Assembly: GCA_022264855.1 (NCBI GenBank)
Contig: JABYQU010000006.1
Span: forward strand, 682,001-746,000
Direction of reading: 5' to 3'
DNA from: Lenzites betulinus
Lineage: Eukaryota; Basidiomycota; Agaricomycetes; Polyporales; Polyporaceae
DNA length: 64,000 bases
This document shows positions 42,051-54,602 of this stretch, piece after piece. The position numbers and the translations under genes were made by a program. The stretch's first letter is position 1, and each line of letters starts with the position of its first letter. Under the pieces are notes generated by a model. That model saw only the letters and a list, made by a program, of their open reading frames with translations, had not been told where the DNA came from and did no database searches.

Positions 42051-45000
42051 GTGTTGGCTATGCTAATGCTGTAAACCAACGTTGTGCGTGCTGATATTGC
42101 ATGTCAGCACCAGGGTGTGAGTCGCTGCCGCCGCCAGATCAGCCACAGTGGTTGTGAGCACCAGGCAGAGGAGGCGTCGCAGTCAACAGCAAGCACACTG
42201 ATGCCATTAACCAATGCCAACTATGCTAATGCTGTAAATCAACGTTGTGCGTGCTGATATTGCATGTCAGCACCAGGGTGTGAGTCGCTGCCGCCGCCAG
42301 ATCAGCCACAGTGGTTGTGAGCACCAGGCAGAGGAGGCGTCGCAGTCAACGGCAAGCACACTGATGCCATTAACCAATGCCAACTATGCTAATGCTGTAA
42401 ATCAACGTTGTGCGTGCTGATATTGCATGTCAGCACCAGGGTGTGAGTCGCTGCCGCCGCCAGATCAGCCACAGTGGTTGTGAGCACCAGGCAGAGGAGG
42501 CGTCGCAGTCAACGGCAAGCACACTGATGCCATTAACCAATGCCAACTATGCTAATGCTGTAAATCAATGTTGTGCACACCAGGGCCATTCGCCAGTGTT
42601 GGCTATGCTAATGCTGTAAATCAACGTTGTGCGTGCTGATATTGCATGTCAGCACCAGGGTGTGAGTCGCTGCCGCCGCCAGATCAGCCACAGTGGTTGT
42701 GAGCACCAGGCAGAGGAGGCGTCGCAGTCAACGGCAAGCACACTGATGCCATTAACCAATGCCAACTATGCTAATGCTGTAAATCAACGTTGTGCGTGCT
42801 GATATTGCATGTCAGCACCAGGGTGTGAGTCGCTGCCGCCGCCAGATCAGCCACAGTGGTTGTGAGCACCAGGCAGAGGAGGCGTCGCAGTCAACGGCAA
42901 GCACACTGATGCCATTAACCAATGCCAACTATGCTAATGCTGTAAATCAATGTTGTGCACACCAGGGCCATTCGCCAGTGTTGGCTATGCTAATGCTGTA
43001 AATCAACGTTGTGCGTGCTGATATTGCATGTCAGCACCAGGGTGTGAGTCGCTGCCGCCGCCAGATCAGCCACAGTGGTTGTGAGCACCAGGCAGAGGAG
43101 GCGTCGCAGTCAACGGCAAGCACACTGATGCCATTAACCAATGCCAACTATGCTAATGCTGTAAATCAACGTTGTGCGTGCTGATATTGCATGTCAGCAC
43201 CAGGGTGTGAGTCGCTGCCGCCGCCAGATCAGCCACAGTGGTTGTGAGCACCAGGCAGAGGAGGCGTCGCAGTCAACGGCAAGCACACTGATGCCATTAA
43301 CCAATGCCAACTATGCTAATGCTGTAAATCAACGTTGTGCGTGCTGATATTGCATGTCAGCACCAGGGTGTGAGTCGCTGCCGCCGCCAGATCAGCCACA
43401 GTGGTTGTGAGCACCAGGCAGAGGAGGCGTCGCAGTCAACGGCGAGCACACTGATGCCATTAACCAATGCCAACTATGCTAATGCTGTAAATCAATGTTG
43501 TGCACACCAGGGCCATTCGCCAGTGTTGGCTATGCTAATGATGTAAACCAACGTTGTGCGTGCTGATATTGCATGTCAGCACCAGGGTGTGAGTCGCTGC
43601 CACCGCCAGATCAGCCACAGTGGTTGTGAGCACCAGGCAGAGGAGGCGTCGCAGTCAACGGCAAGCACACTGATGCCATTAACCAATGCCAACTATGCTA
43701 ATGCTGTAAATCAATGTTGTGCACACCAGGGCCATTCGCCAGTGTTGGCTATGCTAATGCTGTAAATCAACGTTGTGCGTGCTGATATTGCATGTCAGCA
43801 CCAGGGTGTGAGTCGCTGCCGCCGCCAGATCAGCCACAGTGGTTGTGAGCACCAGGCAGAGGAGGCGTCGCAGTCAACGGCAAGCACACTGATGCCATTA
43901 ACCAATGCCAACTATGCTAATGCTGTAAATCAACGTTGTGCGTGCTGATATTGCATGTCAGCACCAGGGTGTGAGTCGCTGCCGCCGCCAGATCAGCCAC
44001 AGTGGTTGTGAGCACCAGGCAGAGGAGGCGTCGCAGTCAACGGCAAGCACACTGATGCCATTAACCAATGCCAACTATGCTAATGCTGTAAATCAACGTT
44101 GTGCGTGCTGATATTGCATGTCAGCACCAGGGTGTGAGTCGCTGCCGCCGCCAGATCAGCCACAGTGGTTGTGAGCACCAGGCAGAGGAGGCGTCGCAGT
44201 CAACGGCAAGCACACTGATGCCATTAACCAATGCCAACTATGCTAATGCTGTAAATCAATGTTGTGCACACCAGGGCCATTCGCCAGTGTTGGCTATGCT
44301 AATGCTGTAAACCAACGTTGTGCGTGCTGATATTGCATGTCAGCACCAGGGTGTGAGTCGCTGCCGCCGCCAGATCAGCCACAGTGGTTGTGAGCACCAG
44401 GCAGAGGAGGCGTCGCAGTCAACAGCAAGCACACTGATGCCATTAACCAATGCCAACTATGCTAATGCTGTAAATCAACGTTGTGCGTGCTGATATTGCA
44501 TGTCAGCACCAGGGTGTGAGTCGCTGCCGCCGCCAGATCAGCCACAGTGGTTGTGAGCACCAGGCAGAGGAGGCGTCGCAGTCAACGGCAAGCACACTGA
44601 TGCCATTAACCAATGCCAACTATGCTAATGCTGTAAATCAACGTTGTGCGTGCTGATATTGCATGTCAGCACCAGGGTGTGAGTCGCTGCCGCCGCCAGA
44701 TCAGCCACAGTGGTTGTGAGCACCAGGCAGAGGAGGCGTCGCAGTCAACGGCGAGCACACTGATGCCATTAACCAATGCCAACTATGCTAATGCTGTAAA
44801 TCAATGTTGTGCACACCAGGGCCATTCGCCAGTGTTGGCTATGCTAATGCTGTAAATCAACGTTGTGCGTGCTGATATTGCATGTCAGCACCAGGGTGTG
44901 AGTCGCTGCCGCCGCCAGATCAGCCACAGTGGTTGTGAGCACCAGGCAGAGGAGGCGTCGCAGTCAACGGCAAGCACACTGATGCCATTAACCAATGCCA

Positions 45001-48000
45001 ACTATGCTAATGCTGTAAATCAATGTTGTGCACACCAGGGCCATTCGCCAGTGTTGGCTATGCTAATGCTGTAAACCAACGTTGTGCGTGCTGATATTGC
45101 ATGTCAGCACCAGGGTGTGAGTCGCTGCCGCCGCCAGATCAGCCACAGTGGTTGTGAGCACCAGGCAGAGGAGGCGTCGCAGTCAACAGCAAGCACACTG
45201 ATGCCATTAACCAATGCCAACTATGCTAATGCTGTAAATCAACGTTGTGCGTGCTGATATTGCATGTCAGCACCAGGGTGTGAGTCGCTGCCGCCGCCAG
45301 ATCAGCCACAGTGGTTGTGAGCACCAGGCAGAGGAGGCGTCGCAGTCAACGGCAAGCACACTGATGCCATTAACCAATGCCAACTATGCTAATGCTGTAA
45401 ATCAACGTTGTGCGTGCTGATATTGCATGTCAGCACCAGGGTGTGAGTCGCTGCCGCCGCCAGATCAGCCACAGTGGTTGTGAGCACCAGGCAGAGGAGG
45501 CGTCGCAGTCAACGGCGAGCACACTGATGCCATTAACCAATGCCAACTATGCTAATGCTGTAAATCAATGTTGTGCACACCAGGGCCATTCGCCAGTGTT
45601 GGCTATGCTAATGATGTAAACCAACGTTGTGCGTGCTGATATTGCATGTCAGCACCAGGGTGTGAGTCGCTGCCACCGCCAGATCAGCCACAGTGGTTGT
45701 GAGCACCAGGCAGAGGAGGCGTCGCAGTCAACGGCAAGCACACTGATGCCATTAACCAATGCCAACTATGCTAATGCTGTAAATCAATGTTGTGCACACC
45801 AGGGCCATTCGCCAGTGTTGGCTATGCTAATGCTGTAAACCAACGTTGTGCGTGCTGATATTGCATGTCAGCACCAGGGTGTGAGTCGCTGCCGCCGCCA
45901 GATCAGCCACAGTGGTTGTGAGCACCAGGCAGAGGAGGCGTCGCAGTCAACAGCAAGCACACTGATGCCATTAACCAATGCCAACTATGCTAATGCTGTA
46001 AATCAACGTTGTGCGTGCTGATATTGCATGTCAGCACCAGGGTGTGAGTCGCTGCCGCCGCCAGATCAGCCACAGTGGTTGTGAGCACCAGGCAGAGGAG
46101 GCGTCGCAGTCAACGGCAAGCACACTGATGCCATTAACCAATGCCAACTATGCTAATGCTGTAAATCAACGTTGTGCGTGCTGATATTGCATGTCAGCAC
46201 CAGGGTGTGAGTCGCTGCCGCCGCCAGATCAGCCACAGTGGTTGTGAGCACCAGGCAGAGGAGGCGTCGCAGTCAACGGCAAGCACACTGATGCCATTAA
46301 CCAATGCCAACTATGCTAATGCTGTAAATCAATGTTGTGCACACCAGGGCCATTCGCCAGTGTTGGCTATGCTAATGCTGTAAATCAACGTTGTGCGTGC
46401 TGATATTGCATGTCAGCACCAGGGTGTGAGTCGCTGCCGCCGCCAGATCAGCCACAGTGGTTGTGAGCACCAGGCAGAGGAGGCGTCGCAGTCAACGGCA
46501 AGCACACTGATGCCATTAACCAATGCCAACTATGCTAATGCTGTAAATCAACGTTGTGCGTGCTGATATTGCATGTCAGCACCAGGGTGTGAGTCGCTGC
46601 CGCCGCCAGATCAGCCACAGTGGTTGTGAGCACCAGGCAGAGGAGGCGTCGCAGTCAACGGCAAGCACACTGATGCCATTAACCAATGCCAACTATGCTA
46701 ATGCTGTAAATCAATGTTGTGCACACCAGGGCCATTCGCCAGTGTTGGCTATGCTAATGCTGTAAATCAACGTTGTGCGTGCTGATATTGCATGTCAGCA
46801 CCAGGGTGTGAGTCGCTGCCGCCGCCAGATCAGCCACAGTGGTTGTGAGCACCAGGCAGAGGAGGCGTCGCAGTCAACGGCAAGCACACTGATGCCATTA
46901 ACCAATGCCAACTATGCTAATGCTGTAAATCAACGTTGTGCGTGCTGATATTGCATGTCAGCACCAGGGTGTGAGTCGCTGCCGCCGCCAGATCAGCCAC
47001 AGTGGTTGTGAGCACCAGGCAGAGGAGGCGTCGCAGTCAACGGCAAGCACACTGATGCCATTAACCAATGCCAACTATGCTAATGCTGTAAATCAACGTT
47101 GTGCGTGCTGATATTGCATGTCAGCACCAGGGTGTGAGTCGCTGCCGCCGCCAGATCAGCCACAGTGGTTGTGAGCACCAGGCAGAGGAGGCGTCGCAGT
47201 CAACGGCAAGCACACTGATGCCATTAACCAATGCCAACTATGCTAATGCTGTAAATCAATGTTGTGCACACCAGGGCCATTCGCCAGTGTTGGCTATGCT
47301 AATGCTGTAAACCAACGTTGTGCGTGCTGATATTGCATGTCAGCACCAGGGTGTGAGTCGCTGCCGCCGCCAGATCAGCCACAGTGGTTGTGAGCACCAG
47401 GCAGAGGAGGCGTCGCAGTCAACGGCAAGCACACTGATGCCATTAACCAATGCCAACTATGCTAATGCTGTAAATCAACGTTGTGCGTGCTGATATTGCA
47501 TGTCAGCACCAGGGTGTGAGTCGCTGCCGCCGCCAGATCAGCCACAGTGGTTGTGAGCACCAGGCAGAGGAGGCGTCGCAGTCAACGGCAAGCACACTGA
47601 TGCCATTAACCAATGCCAACTATGCTAATGCTGTAAATCAACGTTGTGCGTGCTGATATTGCATGTCAGCACCAGGGTGTGAGTCGCTGCCGCCGCCAGA
47701 TCAGCCACAGTGGTTGTGAGCACCAGGCAGAGGAGGCGTCGCAGTCAACGGCGAGCACACTGATGCCATTAACCAATGCCAACTATGCTAATGCTGTAAA
47801 TCAATGTTGTGCACACCAGGGCCATTCGCCAGTGTTGGCTATGCTAATGCTGTAAACCAACGTTGTGCGTGCTGATATTGCATGTCAGCACCAGGGTGTG
47901 AGTCGCTGCCGCCGCCAGATCAGCCACAGTGGTTGTGAGCACCAGGCAGAGGAGGCGTCGCAGTCAACGGCAAGCACACTGATGCCATTAACCAATGCCA

Positions 48001-51000
48001 ACTATGCTAATGCTGTAAATCAACGTTGTGCGTGCTGATATTGCATGTCAGCACCAGGGTGTGAGTCGCTGCCGCCGCCAGATCAGCCACAGTGGTTGTG
48101 AGCACCAGGCAGAGGAGGCGTCGCAGTCAACGGCAAGCACACTGATGCCATTAACCAATGCCAACTATGCTAATGCTGTAAATCAATGTTGTGCACACCA
48201 GGGCCATTCGCCAGTGTTGGCTATGCTAATGCTGTAAATCAACGTTGTGCGTGCTGATATTGCATGTCAGCACCAGGGTGTGAGTCGCTGCCGCCGCCAG
48301 ATCAGCCACAGTGGTTGTGAGCACCAGGCAGAGGAGGCGTCGCAGTCAACGGCAAGCACACTGATGCCATTAACCAATGCCAACTATGCTAATGCTGTAA
48401 ATCAACGTTGTGCGTGCTGATATTGCATGTCAGCACCAGGGTGTGAGTCGCTGCCGCCGCCAGATCAGCCACAGTGGTTGTGAGCACCAGGCAGAGGAGG
48501 CGTCGCAGTCAACGGCAAGCACACTGATGCCATTAACCAATGCCAACTATGCTAATGCTGTAAATCAATGTTGTGCACACCAGGGCCATTCGCCAGTGTT
48601 GGCTATGCTAATGCTGTAAATCAACGTTGTGCGTGCTGATATTGCATGTCAGCACCAGGGTGTGAGTCGCTGCCGCCGCCAGATCAGCCACAGTGGTTGT
48701 GAGCACCAGGCAGAGGAGGCGTCGCAGTCAACGGCAAGCACACTGATGCCATTAACCAATGCCAACTATGCTAATGCTGTAAATCAACGTTGTGCGTGCT
48801 GATATTGCATGTCAGCACCAGGGTGTGAGTCGCTGCCGCCGCCAGATCAGCCACAGTGGTTGTGAGCACCAGGCAGAGGAGGCGTCGCAGTCAACGGCAA
48901 GCACACTGATGCCATTAACCAATGCCAACTATGCTAATGCTGTAAATCAACGTTGTGCGTGCTGATATTGCATGTCAGCACCAGGGTGTGAGTCGCTGCC
49001 GCCGCCAGATCAGCCACAGTGGTTGTGAGCACCAGGCAGAGGAGGCGTCGCAGTCAACGGCGAGCACACTGATGCCATTAACCAATGCCAACTATGCTAA
49101 TGCTGTAAATCAATGTTGTGCACACCAGGGCCATTCGCCAGTGTTGGCTATGCTAATGCTGTAAACCAACGTTGTGCGTGCTGATATTGCATGTCAGCAC
49201 CAGGGTGTGAGTCGCTGCCACCGCCAGATCAGCCACAGTGGTTGTGAGCACCAGGCAGAGGAGGCGTCGCAGTCAACGGCAAGCACACTGATGCCATTAA
49301 CCAATGCCAACTATGCTAATGCTGTAAATCAATGTTGTGCACACCAGGGCCATTCGCCAGTGTTGGCTATGCTAATGCTGTAAACCAACGTTGTGCGTGC
49401 TGATATTGCATGTCAGCACCAGGGTGTGAGTCGCTGCCGCCGCCAGATCAGCCACAGTGGTTGTGAGCACCAGGCAGAGGAGGCGTCGCAGTCAACAGCA
49501 AGCACACTGATGCCATTAACCAATGCCAACTATGCTAATGCTGTAAATCAACGTTGTGCGTGCTGATATTGCATGTCAGCACCAGGGTGTGAGTCGCTGC
49601 CGCCGCCAGATCAGCCACAGTGGTTGTGAGCACCAGGCAGAGGAGGCGTCGCAGTCAACGGCAAGCACACTGATGCCATTAACCAATGCCAACTATGCTA
49701 ATGCTGTAAATCAACGTTGTGCGTGCTGATATTGCATGTCAGCACCAGGGTGTGAGTCGCTGCCGCCGCCAGATCAGCCACAGTGGTTGTGAGCACCAGG
49801 CAGAGGAGGCGTCGCAGTCAACGGCGAGCACACTGATGCCATTAACCAATGCCAACTATGCTAATGCTGTAAATCAATGTTGTGCACACCAGGGCCATTC
49901 GCCAGTGTTGGCTATGCTAATGATGTAAACCAACGTTGTGCGTGCTGATATTGCATGTCAGCACCAGGGTGTGAGTCGCTGCCACCGCCAGATCAGCCAC
50001 AGTGGTTGTGAGCACCAGGCAGAGGAGGCGTCGCAGTCAACGGCAAGCACACTGATGCCATTAACCAATGCCAACTATGCTAATGCTGTAAATCAATGTT
50101 GTGCACACCAGGGCCATTCGCCAGTGTTGGCTATGCTAATGCTGTAAACCAACGTTGTGCGTGCTGATATTGCATGTCAGCACCAGGGTGTGAGTCGCTG
50201 CCGCCGCCAGATCAGCCACAGTGGTTGTGAGCACCAGGCAGAGGAGGCGTCGCAGTCAACAGCAAGCACACTGATGCCATTAACCAATGCCAACTATGCT
50301 AATGCTGTAAATCAACGTTGTGCGTGCTGATATTGCATGTCAGCACCAGGGTGTGAGTCGCTGCCGCCGCCAGATCAGCCACAGTGGTTGTGAGCACCAG
50401 GCAGAGGAGGCGTCGCAGTCAACGGCAAGCACACTGATGCCATTAACCAATGCCAACTATGCTAATGCTGTAAATCAACGTTGTGCGTGCTGATATTGCA
50501 TGTCAGCACCAGGGTGTGAGTCGCTGCCGCCGCCAGATCAGCCACAGTGGTTGTGAGCACCAGGCAGAGGAGGGTCGCAGTCAACGGCAAGCACACTGAT
50601 GCCATTAACCAATGCCAACTATGCTAATGCTGTAAATCAATGTTGTGCACACCAGGGCCATTCGCCAGTGTTGGCTATGCTAATGCTGTAAATCAACGTT
50701 GTGCGTCTGATATTGCATGTCAGCACCAGGTGTGAGTCGCTGCCGCCGCCAGATCAGCCACAGTGGTTGTGAGCACCAGGCAGAGGAGGCGTCGCAGTCA
50801 ACGGCAAGCACACTGATGCCATTAACCAATGCCAACTATGCTAATGCTGTAAATCAACGTTGTGCGTGCTGATATTGCATGTCAGCACCAGGGTGTGAGT
50901 CGCTGCCGCCGCCAGATCAGCCACAGTGGTTGTGAGCACCAGGCAGAGGAGGCGTCGCAGTCAACGGCAAGCACACTGATGCCATTAACCAATGCCAACT

Positions 51001-53068
51001 ATGCTAATGCTGTAAATCAATGTTGTGCACACCAGGGCCATTCGCCAGTGTTGGCTATGCTAATGCTGTAAATCAACGTTGTGCGTGCTGATATTGCATG
51101 TCAGCACCAGGGTGTGAGTCGCTGCCGCCGCCAGATCAGCCACAGTGGTTGTGAGCACCAGGCAGAGGAGGCGTCGCAGTCAACGGCAAGCACACTGATG
51201 CCATTAACCAATGCCAACTATGCTAATGCTGTAAATCAATGTTGTGCACACCAGGGCCATTCGCCAGTTTGGCTATGCTAATGCTGTAAACCAACGTTGT
51301 GCGTGCTGATATTGCATGTCAGCACCAGGGTGTGAGTCGCTGCCGCCGCCAGATCAGCCACAGTGGTTGTGAGCACCAGGCAGAGGAGGCGTCGCAGTCA
51401 ACAGCAAGCACACTGATGCCATTAACCAATGCCAACTATGCTAATGCTGTAAATCAACGTTGTGTGTGCTGATATTGCATGTCAGCACCAGGGTGTGAGT
51501 CGCTTCCGCCGCCAGATCAGCCACAGTGGTTGTGAGCACCAGGCAGAGGAGGCGTCGCAGTCAACGGCAAGCACACTGATGCCATTAACCAATGCCAACT
51601 ATGCTAATGCTGTAAATCAATGTTGTGCACACCAGGGCCATTCGCCAGTGTTGGCTATGCTAATGCTGTAAATCAACGTTGTGCGTGCTGATATTGCATG
51701 TCAGCACCAGGGTGTGAGTCGCTGCCGCCGCCAGATCAGCCACAGTGGTTGTGAGCACCAGGCAGAGGAGGCGTCGCAGTCAACGGCAAGCACACTGATG
51801 CCATTAACCAATGCCAACTATGCTAATGCTGTAAATCAACGTTGTGCGTGCTGATATTGCATGTCAGCACCAGGGTGTGAGTCGCTGCCGCCGCCAGATC
51901 AGCCACAGTGGTTGTGAGCACCAGGCAGAGGAGGCGTCGCAGTCAACGGCAAGCACACTGATGCCATTAACCAATGCCAACTATGCTAATGCTGTAAATC
52001 AATGTTGTGCACACCAGGGCCATTCGCCAGTGTTGGCTATGCTAATGCTGTAAATCAACGTTGTGCGTGCTGATATTGCATGTCAGCACCAGGGTGTGAG
52101 TCGCTGCCGCCGCCAGATCAGCCACAGTGGTTGTGAGCACCAGGCAGAGGAGGCGTCGCAGTCAACGGCAAGCACACTGATGCCATTAACCAATGCCAAC
52201 TATGCTAATGCTGTAAATCAATGTTGTGCACACCAGGGCCATTCGCCAGTGTTGGCTATGCTAATGCTGTAAACCAACGTTGTGCGTGCTGATATTGCAT
52301 GTCAGCACCAGGGTGTGAGTCGCTGCCGCCGCCAGATCAGCCACAGTGGTTGTGAGCACCAGGCAGAGGAGGCGTCGCAGTCAACAGCAAGCACACTGAT
52401 GCCATTAACCAATGCCAACTATGCTAATGCTGTAAATCAACGTTGTGCGTGCTGATATTGCATGTCAGCACCAGGGTGTGAGTCGCTGCCGCCGCCAGAT
52501 CAGCCACAGTGGTTGTGAGCACCAGGCAGAGGAGGCGTCGCAGTCAACGGCAAGCACACTGATGCCATTAACCAATGCCAACTATGCTAATGCTGTAAAT
52601 CAACGTTGTGCGTGCTGATATTGCATGTCAGCACCAGGGTGTGAGTCGCTGCCGCCGCCAGATCAGCCACAGTGGTTGTGAGCACCAGGCAGAGGAGGCG
52701 TCGCAGTCAACGGCAAGCACACTGATGCCATTAACCAATGCCAACTATGCTAATGCTGTAAATCAACGTTGTGCGTGCTGATATTGCATGTCAGCACCAG
52801 GGTGTGAGTCGCTGCCGCCGCCAGATCAGCCACAGTGGTTGTGAGCACCAGGCAGAGGAGGCGTCGCAGTCAACGGCAAGCACACTGATGCCATTAACCA
52901 ATGCCAACTATGCTAATGCTGTAAATCAATGTTGTGCACACCAGGGCCATTCACCAGTGTTGGCTATGCTAATGCTGTAAACCAACGTTGTGTGTGCTGA
53001 TATTGCATGTCAGCACCAGGGTGTGAGTCGCTGCTGCCGCCAGATCAGCCACAGTGGTTGTGAGCACC
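42051..53068. repeat. 11-kb satellite array: 163-bp monomer plus 56-bp derivative
   Basis: The array consists of 58 full copies of a 163-bp unit (A) and 26 copies of a 56-bp unit (B), ending in a partial A copy. B looks like A with an internal deletion and a changed middle: both begin TCAAYGTTGTGC and end GGCTATGCTAATGCTGTAA or a close variant. The number of A units before each B runs 3,2,3,1,3,3,1,3,1,3,2,3,3,2,2,3,1,3,1,3,2,1,2,2,1,4, giving periods of 219, 382, 545 and 708 bp. Copies are almost identical, with a few marker variants (CAACAGC/CAACGGC, GGCAAGC/GGCGAGC, GCCGCCGCC/GCCACCGCC, AATGCTGTAA/AATGATGTAA). Each A has an imperfect 21-bp dyad with arms TGCTGA and TCAGCA. A 69-codon frame repeats in every A-B pair but starts at GTG and is a by-product. 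Confidence 0.95.
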
Positions 53069-53398
53069 TTCCATGATACAAACAATTTCTCGTCACTCAA
53101 CACTACCCCTGCCAATTCCCTCATACTGGACTATGTTGTTGCCCGCCTCCTGAACAAGGAATCTTGCCAGACCCCTGCTGTGCCATTGTCATCCACCCAC
53201 ACCAAGAATGCACTTGTTGCTGCCGCCGCCTGCCTGCGCATCCCAATCTCAACGATCATGTGTTACCGCTTTGCCCACAAGGGGCATTTCCAGGTGAACT
53301 GCCCACTCGCACCCACCACCCCTGCTGTTGCCGCTGCCGCCGCTGCCTTTGCTGGTTCCGCACGCCTCATTGTCGAAGATGATGAGTGCCCCTTCTAG
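53069..53398 (+). pseudogene. C-terminal fragment of a copia-type Gag
   Basis: The frame reads from the last satellite unit into FHDTNNFSSLNTTPANSLIL, DYVVARLLNKES and, after an alanine-rich stretch, CYRFAHKGHFQVNCPLAP. That is a retroviral-type zinc knuckle with the second cysteine replaced by phenylalanine. DYVVARLLN followed by a knuckle is the usual end of copia Gag. The N-terminal half of Gag is missing and replaced by the array. It ends at a TAG at 53396-53398. Confidence 0.65.
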
Positions 53399-54602
53399 AG
53401 GCTGTCATGCTCAAAGGGCTGCTACGCCGCGGCTACGCTGTTGCATCATTGGACTCTGCCCATATGTTTCTTGTTGCTCGATTTGTTACTTTATGTTTTG
53501 TTTGCACTTCGCTCGAGGGGTTGTGTTGTGTTTATCCGGCCATGATAACCATCGAGCTTGCACTTTGGTTCTGTATTCTGGGCATCTACTTATTATCTAG
53601 CATGATCACACGTGATGCCTCCGATAATCATGGTGCGCTGACCTCTTATACCTTGCCCGCCCTGTATGCACGCCTTACGCATTTACTTCCATCCCCCCAC
53701 TGCTTGTCACTCGTTAATACACTGTGCAAACATGCTGTTTGCCTTTTGCTCTTGTCTCGCTCGACTGGCTTGACTCCCATGTGCCTGCTAAGTGCCCATT
53801 GCTTGCACACCAAATCTCACAAGAGCAATGGGGAACGGAAATAAAGGTGAGGAGATAGAGGCCAAGGGTGGTGTCGGCAGGCATAGACCAAGGCCCAGGC
53901 TTGCCATGATATGTAGGATGCTAGATGTGCCAAATGTACGGGAGAGCAAGCAGCATGGCTGCCAATGGTGGCTGAGGGATAAGGAATGGATGAGCAATAT
54001 AACTAACAGAAAAGGAAAGTGTATGTAATCTAATAGAAGCCGTTACTATCTAGAATGACCGTGGCCCAAAGGCCCAAACCCGAAGACTCTGTCGGAAATT
54101 GTGAACCTGGCTTACTATAGACGGGCGCCAATTATAAGCACATACAACAGTAGTAATTCCGACATAATCGTGGCGCTTCCATTATAAGACGTGAGCCGGA
54201 GTTATTACTCGCTGCTCTATCTTATAACTCGGATCTCCGGCTCATTATTAGGCTCTATGCCCCCTTATCAGCGCTTCAGCGCCTTATAAGACGCCGAGGT
54301 TCGTGTTGGAAACGATCCCGGTCGACTCCTCTCTCCTATCTCCCCTACCTCTCCATCTCTCCTTTCCGCTGCCCGTTGCTCCTGTATTGTTGTGTACAAG
54401 CAGAATTGACGACCTTTTTTGGATATCCCGCAGTAAGCTGTTCACGCGCCTATCCATCAATCACATACTCATTCATCGCTGTCAGTAGCCCCTCTCAGGT
54501 CCAGGACTAGGACAAACGGCGACGTCGTCTCGGAGATATTATCGGTTCCAGTGAGTCTATCATTATGATCACAATGTGCAGTGTTCAGCAACTACTATCT
54601 AG
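53399..54602. other. Degraded retroelement remains and upstream region of the Plavaka gene
   Basis: The first 450 bp may continue the copia remnant (a possible protease relic VLYSGHLL at about 53563-53586) but are heavily mutated. Between 54120 and 54300 TTATAAG or CTTATAA occurs several times (about 54132, 54183, 54222, 54285), which could be subterminal repeats of the Plavaka element. No terminal inverted repeat could be identified. Confidence 0.4.

Noticed and set aside
42410..52980. About 25 copies of a 69-codon frame (RADIACQHQGVSRC...) in the satellite
   Set aside because: It exists because the repeat has no stop in that frame, starts at GTG, and shows no separate coding constraint. 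It is a by-product of the tandem repeat.
42051..53068. CRISPR-like interpretation of the array
   Set aside because: The 56-bp pieces between long units are themselves near-identical repeats, not unique spacers, and the organism is a fungus.
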